Below, piece by piece: positions 15,501 through 26,800 of a DNA stretch of 64,000 nucleotides. The stretch's first letter is position 1. Each line of letters starts with the position of its first letter. The notes beneath the pieces were generated by a model. That model was not told the origin of the DNA, searched no databases, and saw nothing but the letters and a program-made list of their open reading frames with translations. The translations under genes were made by a program, and so were the position numbers. The stretch is from Sipunculus nudus (Eukaryota > Annelida > Sipuncula > Golfingiida > Sipunculidae), in assembly GCA_026874595.1 (NCBI GenBank), contig CM049310.1, positions 20,996,058 through 21,060,057 on the forward strand, given 5' to 3'.

Positions 15501-18473
15501 AGCATTTTTAAAGAAATCAATTTTCTTTTAAATGATTTTAACAAATATAAATGAACCCATCAGTATGCTTAAATTATTATAAAATATGAAGCACATTATG
15601 GATAAATAAAGACACAATTAAAAATTGTGAAATCTAAATCAAGTATTATTTTTAGATATTTATAGTTTTGCAGATTTAAAAGATATATTTTTGTGGTAAA
15701 AAATAAATAAACATTTGTATGCATGATGTGGTGTTAACTGACAAGATTGAGATTTATGATGATGCAATTGAGAATTATGAATCAACTTTTATATTCAGAT
15801 ATATATGTTAAATTGTAAATGTATAGAAATATAAACTTAAATTAGAAAATAATTGATGTGATAAAAAAATCAGGATTTAATACAAACATTTGTTCATTAT
15901 TTTCCTGCCTAAGCAGAATTTGAGATCAGGCTTTGTTTGCTCTGTTTTATGTTGTTAATTAGCTAAATTTCAACTGTATACATTTCATAAAAAAAATACA
16001 TATATATTTAATAACATATATTATACAAAAAAATAGATTCAATTGAACAAATGCGTAAACTACTGAAACGTCAACAGTTAATCGAAAAACAAACTAATGA
16101 TCATGATAATAGTACAGATCATTTGTTCACAAACTGCTCACATGCTTTAGTTTCAACATTAGGAAACACATGGTCAGGTCACAAAATATTTTTTGCAACA
16201 ATTTCTTGCTCATCAATACAAACCAATCATATAAACCAACCATGGCCTTTATTACCTCTTCCTCTAACACTTTATCTCCATTAGATATTATTTTAGATTT
16301 TTACCTTCAAGGTAACGTCAGCTGAGCACAGTGACCCATAGGTCCCTTGTTTTAACAAGATATTCACTGAGAATTTCTTTATTTGCAGTTTAAATCTGCT
16401 CTTAATTCCGACTTTCTGCCGTATTCCGTGCATTTAATATAATTCCGTTTTTATGCCCCGGCCACTTTGTGGCGGGGGCATATAGTTTTACCCATGTCGG
16501 TCCTTCTGTCCTTCTGTCATTCCGAAATCAAACAGTTGTACGGACTTTTTTTCGCAATGCCTTCAGATATTGGCCTGATTTTTGGTGTGTGGGCAGATAT
16601 AGACCAGTTACAGATCGAGTTAGCGTTTCGTCCTGGTTGACCTACTTTTGACCGTTTTACGGCTCCTAAACTTAGAAAATTTCATGAAAAACAGAAATTT
16701 TCATGACAAATACACATGTACGGACTTTTTTTCACAATGCCTGCAGATATTGGCCTGATTTTTGGTGTGTAGGCAGATAATGACCAGTTACAGATGGAGT
16801 TCGCGTTTTGTCCCAGTTGACCTACTTTTGACTGTTTTACGGCTCCTTAACTTAGAAAATTTCATGAAAAATAGAAATATTCATGACAGATACACATGTA
16901 TGGATTTTTTTTCGCAATGCCTGCAGATATTGGCCTGATTTTTGGTGTGAGGGCAGATATAGACCACTTACAGATCGAGTTCGCGTTTCGTCCTGGTTGA
17001 CCTACTTTTGACCGTTTTACGGCTCCTGAACATAGAAAATTTCATGAAAAATATGAAATTTCATGACAAATACACATGTACGGACTTTTTTTCGTAATGC
17101 CTGCAGATGTTGGCCTGATTTTTGGTGTGAGGGCAGATATAGACCAGTTACAGATTGAGTTCGCGTTTCGTCCTAGTTGACCTACGTTTGACTGTTTTAC
17201 AGCTCCTGAACATTGAAAATTTCATGTAAAATATAAATTTTCATGACAAATACACTTGTACAGACTTTTCTTCGCAATACCTGCAGATATTGGCCTGATT
17301 TTTGGTGTGTGGGCAGATAATGACCAGTTACAGATCGAGTTCGCGTTTCGTCCCGGTTGACCTACTTTTGACTGTTTTACGGCTCCTTAACTTAGAAAAT
17401 TTCATGACAAATACACATGTACGGACTTTTTTTCGCAATGCTTGCAGATATTGGCCTGATTTTTGGTGTGTAGGCAGATAATGACCAGTTACAGATAGAG
17501 TTCGCGTTTTGTCCCAGTTGACCTACTTTTGACCATACGACACCTCCTGAACTTAAAAATTTTTTCAAAATTTTACAAATGTTTCTAATTTGCCCCAGGC
17601 GGGGGCATTCGTGTCGTTCCGACACATCTAGTTTAACCTAAATTCCATTTTCGAACCCTCGTTCTCTCTTTCCATCTGTTTTTCTTTTAAAACAGAAAAA
17701 AAACGGGGCTCTATATAGGTTTATATTTATACACCATAGAGCCAAACATTGTGTGGTATTTTAGAATAAACTAGATATGTGTAGTTCTACTACTACCTGA
17801 TACCCAGCCGGGACCCCCTTAATTAAGCATTCGTGTGTTGTTTTACGTTGTCACACTTCCATAACTCAGGTGCACCTGCTCGGTTGCTAGACAAAAGCTG
17901 GCCCTCAGAGAGTTGTCTCCCCATCACCCTGTAACATAATGGTCTGTAATTCTTTTTAATAAAACTATATTATTGTGTTCTAGATTACCTAAAAAAGTAA
18001 TGGATTGTTCCTTGGCTGTTACCCATGCCCTCCACAAAATTTAAAAAATTTGTTCAGGATTTTTAACAGATATAGGAACCAAATAATCTAGTAACATCTT
18101 CCAAGCAGAGATAGTGTTGAGATAATGAAGTTATTGGCAGCAATATTCGTAAGTTAGGTGCCAATAAGATTACATTGAAATGTTCTGTAGATAAGTAATA
18201 GATATTTTATTATGTATGATCATATCATTAAGACTAGAACAGTAACAGTACATGAATACACTCATACAAGGTCAAGTACTGTCTTGAGAATTATCAAATG
18301 GAATAAGGGGACCAAATAATACAGAAGCTTTCTGGCCATTGAGCATTCAGACTTTTCATTTTAAGTGAAATTGTTTTCATTATTTTACTACAGGTGGCAC
18401 TGACAGCAAGCCAACATTGACAGTTGCACCTGTGGTACATTCTCGCCAGATGCCTCGTTCAGCTCATCGTTAA
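498..18473 (+). CDS. RC3H1/RC3H2-like: Roquin-like protein, C-terminal 290 residues in six exons (5' part outside window)
   Basis: Exons 498-589, 960-1080, 1745-1989, 9190-9370, 12928-13081 and 18394-18473 join in one frame (873 nt) to a TAA at 18471. All have AG acceptors, GT donors and matching phases. Recognition rests on the block DDEFIPF..VVSKYGPISR, which resembles my recollection of the Roquin motif IPF..VVSRFGAISR, and on the following glutamine/leucine-rich coiled coil (REQEQLNVELAQVTQQIQ ... ARELQAVELDIVETQ), which sits at the same place as the paired coiled-coil segments of vertebrate Roquins. Roquins are RING and CCCH-finger proteins that bind stem-loops in mRNA 3' UTRs and recruit the CCR4-NOT deadenylase. 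The RING, ROQ and zinc finger exons would lie left of the window. The part seen is the weakly conserved proline/serine-rich tail. Family assignment is from memory; an alignment would settle it. The gene converges on CHD1L, whose stop is 18 kb away. Confidence 0.8.
960..1080 (+). CDS. RC3H1/RC3H2-like: Roquin-like exon with the IPF...SKYGPISR block
   Basis: Acceptor TTTTTCAG|A, donor CAG|GTAAGA. It encodes DEDDEFIPFEHTVVSKYG followed by PISRSCKMKSRQADPLQ. This is the most conserved and diagnostic stretch of the Roquin tail in this window. Confidence 0.82.
1081..1744 (+). other. Intron of the Roquin-like gene
   Basis: 664 bp between GTAAGA and TTCACAG, with nothing further supported. (The 590-959 intron is likewise plain.). 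Confidence 0.65.
1745..1989 (+). CDS. RC3H1/RC3H2-like: Roquin-like exon, proline-rich
   Basis: Acceptor TTCACAG|GG, donor CCA|GTAAGT. It encodes about 81 proline/threonine-rich residues, including TPIERPYPITSPVPSHF, with no domain seen. The local base composition is GC-richer than the flanks, as expected for coding sequence. Confidence 0.78.
2148..3620 (+). mobile_element. Helitron-like non-autonomous element, family A, with internal tandem units
   Basis: The 3' end shows a stem-loop (GTAGTC 3591-3596 / GACTAC 3604-3609), then CTAG (3617-3620) followed by T: the hairpin-plus-CTRR ending of Helitrons. The body consists of units of roughly 250-290 bp, each with the palindrome GGTGGCGCCACC or variants and phrases such as ATATCTCGGGAACCG. 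The same sequence is found inverted at 28513-29835 and 38246-39318. The 5' end is approximate (near GCGGATACTATG). No coding capacity. It sits in a Roquin-like intron. Confidence 0.65.
3621..7509 (+). other. Intronic sequence between two Helitron-like elements
   Basis: AT-rich, with no exon found. It contains an 18-bp inverted repeat near 4567-4702 (TCAGCAGTCTGGCGTGCT and its complement with one change) around a ~100-bp spacer, and a poly-C run at about 7227-7246. No other structure is supported. Confidence 0.5.
7510..9124 (+). mobile_element. Helitron-like non-autonomous element, family G (full length)
   Basis: The 5' end is A|TCCCCAGACAAAGTCGGGGG, itself a small hairpin. The body has about four units of ~300-350 bp (ACTGGTGGCGCCACCT, GGGTCATGACCTTTTCTATG). 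The 3' end has the stem TGGCACC/GGTGCCA (9096-9112), then AGAAATGT and CTAG|T (9121-9124). 5'-TC, 3' hairpin and CTAG are the Helitron hallmarks. A Harbinger-like MITE (8628-8955) is nested inside. A second copy at 25861-26806 lacks that MITE. Confidence 0.7.
8628..8955. mobile_element. PIF/Harbinger-like MITE, 328 bp, with TTA target duplication
   Basis: About 35-bp terminal inverted repeats (GGCCAAAA...AAAGGTATGGTTCTCAGGCAC; right end GTGCCTGAGAACCATACC...TTTTGGCC) are flanked by TTA at 8625-8627 and 8956-8958. Terminal GG and a 3-bp TWA duplication are typical of PIF/Harbinger. The paralogous site at 26632-26634 (GACATGGGTTAGGGGATG) is empty, which fixes the boundaries. No transposase. Confidence 0.85.
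9190..9370 (+). CDS. RC3H1/RC3H2-like: Roquin-like exon encoding the coiled coil
   Basis: Acceptor TTTCAG|G, donor TTG|GTATGT. It encodes GREQEQLNVELAQVTQQI and then DDRLARELQAVELDIVETQR. Two heptad-like Leu/Glu/Gln helices match in position the two short coiled coils near the end of vertebrate Roquin. The upstream intron (1990-9189) is 7.2 kb and repeat-filled. Confidence 0.8.
9553..9776 (+). mobile_element. Family B element, 5' fragment
   Basis: It starts TTTTTAGCTCAGCTGACT, a 13-bp-stem hairpin (AGCTCAGCTGACT ATA AGTCATCTGAGCT), followed by a GTCC/GTCT tract. It is interrupted at 9771-9776 by the start of a second copy of the same family. Confidence 0.7.
9771..11437 (+). mobile_element. 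Family B element, nested in the preceding copy
   Basis: It begins TTTTTTAGCTCAGCCGACT and ends CAGCTGAGCGACATGACCC, ATGGGTCCCTTGTTT. The 12-bp palindrome GACCCATGGGTC marks the right end in all copies. It contains a degenerate version of the 67-codon frame (MSPRSP...) found in other copies. No recognisable transposase, so the class is uncertain. Confidence 0.6.
11438..11789 (+). mobile_element. Family D Helitron-like fragment
   Basis: About two of the ~182-bp units of family D (GGGCAGATAATGAC..GTTACAGATGGAGT) and the 3' end GTGTCATTTCGACACATCTAG (hairpin plus CTAG at 11786-11789). The 5' part is missing. Confidence 0.6.
11790..12596 (+). mobile_element. Family B element, 3' half
   Basis: Nearly colinear with 15525-16350 and more distantly with 33570-34390. 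It ends CAGCTGAGCACAGTGACCC, ATGGGTCCCTTGTTTT. Confidence 0.6.
12928..13081 (+). CDS. RC3H1/RC3H2-like: Roquin-like exon (penultimate)
   Basis: Acceptor TTTTTTCAG|AAT, donor TCAG|GTCTGT. It encodes NERPSMNRQYNLVSLPRQ, then an unstructured PEPPAPRQQATVQGSGKS. Reading on past the donor meets TAG within two codons, so the splice is needed or an alternative short end exists there. Confidence 0.72.
13240..13640 (+). mobile_element. Unclassified repeat fragment
   Basis: It begins ATACGCCTGTCTATGACGGG and ends around CTTTTGCAGTGCTCTT. Phrases such as GAGGTCAGAGGTCACAAG recur within it, as in the other unit-based repeats here. There is no second copy in the window, so the call is weak. Confidence 0.35.
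14461..16352 (+). mobile_element. Family B element, complete
   Basis: It starts TTTTTAGCTCAGCTGACTAT and a GTCC tract, contains the 67-codon frame 14609-14812 (MSPRSPTKPKTGSLQLRSF...SYVHARN), and ends CAGCTGAGCACAGTGACCCA and TAGGTCCCTTGTTTT. It lacks about 0.8 kb of the middle compared with the 57-60 kb copy. Confidence 0.65.
16452..17631 (+). mobile_element. Helitron-like non-autonomous element, family D, with ~182-bp tandem units
   Basis: A 5' hairpin (GCCCCGGCCAC TTT GTGGCGGGGGC), then about five or six units (GTACGGACTTTTTTTCGCAA, TTGGCCTGATTTTTGGTGTG), then the 3' stem GTGTCG/CGACAC (17611-17625) and CTAG (17628-17631) followed by T. The architecture (terminal hairpins, tandem core) is that known for non-autonomous Helitron-like elements of bivalves. 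Confidence 0.7.
18394..18473 (+). CDS. RC3H1/RC3H2-like: Roquin-like terminal exon
   Basis: Acceptor CTACAG|GTGGC. It completes a glycine codon and encodes GTDSKPTLTVAPVVHSRQ, then MPRSAHR and TAA (18471-18473). The reading frame is the only one consistent with the previous exon. Confidence 0.72.
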
Positions 18474-20853
18474 AGACGAGAAATCCAGCACCCTATCATT
18501 AAAGTTGTCAGAAGAGAGTTGATTGAAGTTACAGATAAACTTGTGGAATCTCTGTGTCAATTCTATCTCAGCAGCAAAGGATTGAAGAGTATAAGTTTAT
18601 ATGGTTAAACCTTCCTTTACAGTTTTCTGTTGCATATCAGCACCTCTCTATTATGGGCTTCATTTGAAGTGATTTAATTAGAAGTAATCATAGAGGTTTG
18701 TTCCTTCTGTTATACAGACATTTCTCTAGTATGGGCAAACACCCAGGTCCTATTACTGTCCTTCATTGGGAGGTTCTACTGTATATATTGTAAATATCAG
18801 GTTACTGTTTCTTATCATCAAAATATGTCTGTTGTCATGTTGAGAACAGTGATGGACGTCTCAAGACCAGTCTTGGCCTTGAGGCCAGTCTGGAGGCCTT
18901 GGCCTCTGAAGGCAATGGCTCAGCCTCAAGCCTTCCAGCATCGGTGTCTTGGGTCGAGGCTGCTACAGTTTGACCTATAGTGTTAACATTTGCTTTGAAT
19001 GTAATGTCCCCTTTCTTTCTGCTTTAAAAATGTGGCAGCTTCGCTCGAGAAACTTTATTGAACAATAATGGTCTCATGAGCTAAACTTGTACCAGAATTT
19101 AGACATTAAATCCTAGTTGTATTGACTCTTGGTGTGTGGTGACTCAGCCTCAGCCTTGGAAGGCTGTGAGGCAGACTCAGTCTTGGCCTTGAAGAGCCAT
19201 GACTTAGACTCAGTCTTAACTTCGGAGGATCGTGACTGGACTACAACACTGGTAGAGAACTTGAACTTGGTTCTGCAGTGGAAGTCACAGCTGAAAGTTC
19301 CACATTTGTTGATACAGAAATGGCTGATTATATAAAACTATCATGCAGAGTAAATAGCAGTCATTTATAAACATAAACTCAGTGAGTTTGTATTAGATTG
19401 TCCCTGTTTCAAGGGTTTTTGGAGAATGCATTTATTATGTGATAGTCTACCAAGAAATACCTAAGGGATCATGCCCTTTGACATGAAGTCATGTTTGAAA
19501 TTCCATTATTGGTGTATAGAAATCCATAATGAAACTGATAAACAGATATCAGAGTCTCAGCTCGGTCTGAGGTTTAGTTATATTTACCTTACTGATATTC
19601 ATCTAAGATAAAACATAAAGGAGAGTTCACTGCATGCAAAACAGATAATTTAAACTTGTATATTTGAAAACATGACTCCTTTCATGTGCGAGGTGTAGGA
19701 CACCAAGAAGAAAAGGACAACTTCAGAACCTTGCCAGTCTGTAAGATGAATAAATTTTGTTTCTTTTATTTGTTAATTGAATGATGTGCATGAGAAGCTT
19801 CATTCTACCATGGGTTAATTTAGAATAGACTTTCACAGCTGAAGTTCATCTTGGTCTCATCAAATGTTATTGGGCCCAGCACAGTAGCTATTATCTAATA
19901 ACACATGACTTGGAACTGTGAAAGTGAAAAACTGTGAGAATGGGGTCATGACTTAAATCTACTCTGTTTAATACTAATATATAATAATGAATTTTGTGAA
20001 ATGTTCAGTTTATAAATATTAAAAAAAATGTTCATGAAAAGCTGGTCATCTCATGATATTTTGTGTTCAGATATGTTTGTAGTCTTATATATATTTAAAG
20101 ATGCACAGAGATTGCTTTATAATGTAGAGAGCATATTGTGTAAGTAATCATGGAATCATAATTTTATTGAAGTATTTATTATTCAGCTGTTTATGTCTCA
20201 GTTTCAGCACAAATTCAGTCTGCCTTCAGAACCTTAAAGAAAGATTCATGCAAAATACCGCAGAAGAACTCCCCCAACAGTTTTCCTAGTAATGTAAGGA
20301 CCCTCTGATAATAACTCCATTGCATATTTCCTTAAACTACTTAATGTTTTTTTTGTTGTTTCATCACTAGATTGAACTACTGCTAGTAGGGACAAAAAGC
20401 ACTGTATGGCTAAAATGTTGATTACTCAGTTGCTGTTCTTGTTGACCTTATTTGCCTCTGTTTCAAAAGAGTCAGCTAGGCTCCACTGGTGAGTTTCCAG
20501 ACCAGTTAAGACATCAGTAAGTGTATTGTCAGTAATTGTGATGTACTTGAATGTGTGCTCTGCACCTGAAATACATAATTTGTGATTCTACACAAGGTAT
20601 ACCGTAAGATGTACTATAAAAATGTCAAGTGATATGTTAAATATATATTCATAAATGTTGTTTTTAGACATTTTGATACAGTTTATTTTGGTGTGTTAAG
20701 CCATTCTTTTAAATATCAAATCTTTTTTTAAATACTGTAAATTATGGTTTGATCCAGGAAAATCTTGTATAATTACTGTAAATAAAGCTTGATCTAACAT
20801 ACATATTTTATAAAGCATTCTAGACTACATAGCAATACATGATCAAGACTAAA
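18474..20853 (+). other. Probable 3' UTR and downstream flank of the Roquin-like gene
   Basis: No open coding signal. Canonical AATAAA hexamers lie at 19749-19754 and 20781-20786, with a further one at 21489-21494 beyond the inverted-repeat element. Which one is used cannot be decided. Within it, 18850-19230 is rich in imperfect repeats of CAGTCTTGGCCTTGA/GACTCAG type. Confidence 0.4.
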
Positions 20854-21252
20854 ACCCCTTTCACACAGCAAAAGCAAACCAGTTTCAAACCATTATAAAG
20901 CATTTCAGAGCATTCACACAGCAAACCAAAAAGTTTTCAAACTGTTTTGGCAAAAGCATTTTGGATCAAGCTCTGGAGGTGGTTTCAAACAGTTTTGAAT
21001 GGAAATCTTTTATCTGTGATGCTAAAGTGTTAAGAGAAAGCTCTGGAACAGTGTGTACCCTATTTTCAAGCAGCAACTCTGCCACAGTGCAAGCGCAAAT
21101 GCTTGTGTCAGCATGTTGTTACATTGTTCCACATGTGAAATGTACAAAACACTTATTGGAGCTAAATTCCCATGTGAAAGCACTAAACTGATTTGGCCAG
21201 ACTGCTTTGCCCAAATCGGTTTGAAAACATTTGCCATGTGAAAGGGGTATTA
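20854..21252. mobile_element. Small inverted-repeat element (MITE-like, ~395 bp)
   Basis: Left end ACCCCTTTCACACAGCAAAA; right end TTTGCCATGTGAAAGGGGT, complementary over the first ~18 bp. The internal sequence also repeats AAACCAGTTTCAAACC in both orientations. No clear target duplication, class unknown. It lies downstream of the Roquin-like stop and may be transcribed in its 3' UTR. Confidence 0.55.
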
Positions 21253-23811
21253 TTGTCTAAATACACGCTAGCAGTAGAATGGATGATGAATATTAACATG
21301 TTACTTTTGTTAACGGTGGAAGGAAATATTTATAGATTTGAATACATAACCTTTACAGCACAGAATTATGCATCTTGTGGAGGTTTTGATTTATAATAGA
21401 TAACATATATATTTATGCATATATTTGATCGCTAGTTGTTTGCCATCTTTTAACTTTGTAGTTTAGTTCAAAGATGACGCTGATATTGAATAAACAGAAT
21501 GTTATCATGAATGCACAGAAATAGTTGTAGTTTAGTTTTGACAGCATATGTAAAAAGTATTTTTGTCAGCTTTCAAAATGAAAGAAAGAGGTTTTTAATA
21601 ATGGTGTAATTTACTGTGGCAAATAACTGACCAATAATTGCTGTTGGTTTGGTGATAGGGTGTTAGTAAAATTAGAAATATTGTTATCATATCAGTGTTT
21701 ATAATAATAATCAGTTAAATGTAATGGATTATCAGTAAATATGAGTTTTTACAAAAGTTTGTTAAATAAGTGGGCCTTGCAGCAGTATGGCAATATGGTT
21801 GAGCAAAACTGGAAGAATCATTTTAGTATTATTTGTGCCATATGTTTTTTTATGGGTTATGTGGAGTTATTATTTTCCTATCCTGGTTCTCATCAGAGCC
21901 ACTTATAATCATTGATCCTTGTCAGAGCCATCAGTTTTCGTGTTAGTCCTATTGTTTATTGTGTCATGAAATGGGAAAATTTATTTTTTAAATTATGTGC
22001 AGTGTGATCATTAAATATATAAGAATTGAGGGCTAGATAAGGTCAGTGCTGTGTTTTTGTATTTTGGTTTAAAAAAGGATTTATTTAGGTTATAAACTAC
22101 TGAAATACATGGTTCATCATGTAGACTAAACACCAGATACAGCACTATCAGACTGACTTTTACACACGGAGCAATTTTTGTAAGCCAGACAGAATGGCAC
22201 TTTCACTGAGGGTGAACTTACCTCTGGCATGTGTTTTTTTATTCTTAGCCAATTTCTGACTTTCAACACATTTATACTTTCAGATTTGTCTGGATAGTGA
22301 GTACACATTTTCCAGTGTTAGATTATTGATTAATTATTTAATTGTAATAATATATTAACATTTAAAAGCTGTACATAAAAATCAGCTGAAGTAACAGTGT
22401 TGTATACTAGTATGTGTATCAGTTGTATGAACATAAAATTATTAAACTTTGGTAGACTTTAAGGAGAACAGGACATCACACCTACAGACCCTACTGATGG
22501 TCCCATGGATCAGATTTTCTGGGGGGGGGGGGGCATTATTATTATTTTGTTTGTTTCTTCAGCCCCTCATCAAGAACATTTTTGTAGGTATCGCACAAAA
22601 TATCTAGGGATCCTTATCAGTAGAAATGTACAGTTCTGTTCCCCCTTAAATACAGCACAGACATCACCATTAAGCTTTTGGCCTGTCAGTGTTGTGTATG
22701 GTTTATTATGTAAACATTTCATGTTTTACAAAAGTTTGATGATGGAAGTACAATTAAAGACTTGCTTTGCCACAGGCTGGTATGTGGTTTTTCATCCATT
22801 TGCTGGTCTGTGGGTATTTACTGAAAGATTATGATATTTCTGTTGTACAGTTTTTGTTGCACTTGTTTTACAGAAGAAAATCTGTCATCATTAATATCAT
22901 CTGTGTAACACATTTAAAATGAAAACAATTATCTAATACAAATTCTGAAATTAAATAATGAAATGTCAAGTGTGTATGGGTGTGCCTGTGAATTATTTTA
23001 TGTGAGGATCATTGTTTACTAATGCACCTTCATGTATTATGATTTCTAAATGTCTTTTCAGGATGTATTTTTGGCACATGCTAATGTACTAAATTTGATA
23101 TATATTTGTCAATATGAACCACATTCACATTTTCAAATACTTGTTTATATACATGATATTATTAGTCTAGGAGAAAAGGCTAAAACACCTGTGAAGTAAC
23201 TTACTTTTTAGAAAGTAGGTTTGTGTATAAGTTTATAATTAAATTTTTTAATATTTATTTGACATGTTAAATGTCTATGCATTTGAAAGACAAGTCCGTG
23301 CAGTCATTTGAATTTAAAGAATTAAACTGTTTGTATATTCAGTTATAGATATAATTATAGTATTATTATACAGAGTCCATTAAATGGATTTCTCAAGAAA
23401 AACTTTTAATTATGGAGTTGAATTTAAAGGGTTTGCTTCAGAGTTGCAAGCAGTATAAATTGAATTTTCATATTATCGAAAATACAGACGAGCTGTTTTA
23501 GAGCTTGAATCATATCTCATTTGAAAATGTATCAGTCAGAAGTACTGTTTGATGGTATAATATTTGTTATATTGCCAGGAAGGCTAGCAAATATACCATT
23601 TATTTATTTTTTTATTTTAATGGCAAAAGCGTAAGGCAGAACTACATTTATAAATTAAGACAATGGTCAGTTGTCTTAGAATAAGTTGATGTATGATTAG
23701 TTTGAAGATATTGCTGTATAAAGAGCTAAATGTATATCTGTGCCTTGTCCTGACTTTATAGTATTCATTTTCATTGCAAACACTTAAATGTAGTGACATA
23801 TGCAGCGTTTA
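21253..23811 (+). other. Intergenic or distal 3' UTR sequence
   Basis: AT-rich, with no supported exon. AATAAA at 21489-21494; poly-G run at about 22519-22532. No repeat family of the window is recognised. Confidence 0.45.
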
Positions 23812-26800
23812 ATTAGCTCAGCTGACTATAAGTCATCTGAGCTATAGTCGTGGTACATTGTCCGTCGTCCGTCCGTCTGTCTTGCCGTCTGTCCGTCCGT
23901 CTGTCTGGATGTCTGTCCGTAAGACTGGCACATTTTGACACCATTGGACCTATGAATCTGAAATTCGCCATACAGTTAGATGTCCCCAAAATCTCCTACC
24001 ATGCCGAAAATTGGGTCAATAAGACTTTGTTCCTTCGAGATATTAAGGAAAAACCTCAATTTTTTATTAGAAATCTATTTTTTCACTTCAGGACTGCCTA
24101 ATATCAAAACCACTCATCTGGTTTTCTTCATATTTACCATAAATATTCCTCTATATAGTTCCTATGGACATGCCAGAAATTAAGTCAGTAGTATTTAATT
24201 TAAAAAAGTTATGGGCCCAAACATAATGGACTTTGTAAAAAAATCAGGAAAGATATTTGGTCACTTTAGACCAAAAGTGTTAAAGGCAGGGACTTTTTGT
24301 CAGTAATACAACTTTAATTGATCAAAATTTAATTGTATACCAAAAATTAGATCAAAATCTGTTAAATTTTTTTAAATATTGGCAAAAATATAAAATTGGT
24401 ACCTTAAATTTTGCCCAAGTTTGACCATGGCACGTTTTTTTCTTGTAAGTACTGTGGATTTATTTTTCACAGCATGTTTTTATTAGCAATATTGTCTGTT
24501 AACACCAAAAATTTGAAACCAGTTGATCAAAACTTGTCGATTTTATTCAAGTTTTCAAGCATCATGTCACATCAAGTTTACATCAAGCTAGTGTTATGCA
24601 GTTCGCTACAGCTCAGCTCCCCAGCTTCAGCTCTAAGTTCCTTAAATTTAGCATACAGTTAGATGTCTCCAAAATCCCCTACCATGCCAAGAATTTGATC
24701 ACTAGGACTTAATTCCTTCGAAATATTAATGAAAAAGTTCATTTTTCCATTAAAAACCCATTGTTACACTGTAAGACTGCCTAATATCAAAACCACTGAT
24801 CTGACTTTGATCATATATAATATACATATTTTTCTATACATTCGCTTTGCACATGCCAGAAATGATGTCAGTATTGCTTAATTGTTTTAAGTTATGGGCC
24901 AAAACATAATGCACTTTTTAAGAAATCAAGAAATATATTTACTCCCTTAACAAGAGGATTGCTGAAGCTAGAGATTTTTTGTCAGGGATGTAACATTTTT
25001 AATAAAGATTCAATTGAATACCAAAAATTAGTTCTGAATTTTTCAAATTTTATAAGTTATTAGTATAAATATAAAATTAGTACCTTAAATTTTGCCCAAC
25101 TTTGACCATGGCACATTTGTTTCCTGAGAGCACTTGATATTATTTTCATATCATGCACACATAAGGATTTCATCATTGTAGTTTAGAAAGCTGAAAGAAA
25201 TTGGCCAAATATTGTAGTTTTTATTAATGTTTTTATTAGACCATGTCAGACACAGGCTTAATCCAGCCCCTCTTCAGTCACCTGTATGTTGACCTTGTTG
25301 ACCTTTCATCAGATTACGCATGCTTGAGCGAAGCATACACTGGGGCAGCCAGGCAGCTATTGCCCAGCCACAGTTGATCCAGGTGTCCAACCCAACTCAT
25401 CTAGTAGTTGTTTTGAAAAACAACATAACAATAAACAATAAATTAATAATTATTATATTGTTTTTTTTTATAACAAATTAAAGATAAATTAATAGAAAAG
25501 GAATTTGTTAGTTGATGAGTAACAGAAAATTAACTTGCAGTTACTGATGATGTAAGAATCTTGTATGGATGGATAGAATGTCAGTGTCAATGTTATTCCA
25601 AATAACACCATGCAGTCAACTATGGTATTTTTCAGTGAAATTTTAATGATAAAAAAATAAATCATATTATTCATTACTAATCATTAGGGATCATATGAAG
25701 GAAATTATTGATAGACAAAGATGCAGTTGATAATATTAATCTAGACTCCTACTGTGTCTAGTGTGTAGATTGATGTGAAAGTAGTCCAAAGTGAATATAT
25801 TACATTTATTTTTTTTAATATAAAAAAAAGCCACAAAACCAGGTACTTATGATCATTATTGTACTATTTTTTCATAACGGTCCCCCCCCCCCCCCCGCCG
25901 CCGCCGCCACATATAAATCTTGTTGGCGCAATAACTCAAAAAATATTTCACTGATCTTTACCAAACATGGTATATGTATAGATATGGGTGAGAGGACGAC
26001 GCCTGTTTAAAATGAGGCCATGACCTTGACTAGGAGAGTGTCCTTGACCTTGAATAGGTCCAATTTGGGGGAAAATCACACTAATTCTTAAGTATCTCAA
26101 GAAATCTTGCATGGATTGATCCCAAATCAAGTTGATGGAAGATCATGGATAGGGTTGTCATGTTCCAGAAACTGGTGGCGCCACCTATTATTCTTACTTG
26201 TTTTAGTGCTGTTTAATACACCCAAAATTGCTACTTGACAGTACTGTGAGCATTATAAGTCAAACACTAATGGACAGATTTCTTTTATATTATGCATATA
26301 CATAGATATGGGTTATGGGATGATGTTTATTTAAATTGGGGTCATGACCTTTTCTATGAGAGTGGCCTTGACCTAGAATATTGCCATATATGGTAAAAAT
26401 CACACAAAATCATCAATTTCTCAATAAGGGATGCATGGATTGGTCCAACTTGATCGAAGATCTTGGATAGTGTTGTCATGTACCAGAAACAGGTGACGCC
26501 AACTGTTATTCTTTTATTTGTTTTCGTGCCGTTTAAGACCCCATCATTGCCACTTAACAGTACTGTGAGCATTATAAGTCAAAAACTAATGGACAGATTT
26601 CTTTCATATTATGCATATACATAGACATGGGTTAGGGGATGATGTACATTGAAATTGGGGTCATGACCTTTTCTATGAGAATGACCTTTTCTATAAGTGT
26701 GGTCTGATATTAATTGTTGCTGAAGATGGGGGGGCCTATTCTTAAAGGGGGGGGGGATTAATTGTCTGGGGATACTATGGCACCTGCGGTGCCAAGAAAT

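Larger units (their letters stand above)
13643..17727. mobile_element. Inverted-repeat element (~4.1 kb span) hosting two later insertions
   Basis: Left end near ATATAGGTAGAGCCCCATTT; right end AAACGGGGCTCTATATAGG, its imperfect complement (about 20 bp). Inside lie a family B copy (14461-16352) and a family D copy (16452-17631); removing them leaves about 1 kb. No transposase is seen. The boundaries are tentative and no target duplication is clear. Confidence 0.4.

Noticed and set aside
15209-15502. Possible extra Roquin-like exon after ATTACAG|ATGCAGGG
   Set aside because: The sequence is part of a family B repeat with relatives near 10500 and 33350, and the neighbouring Roquin-like exons already join in phase without it.
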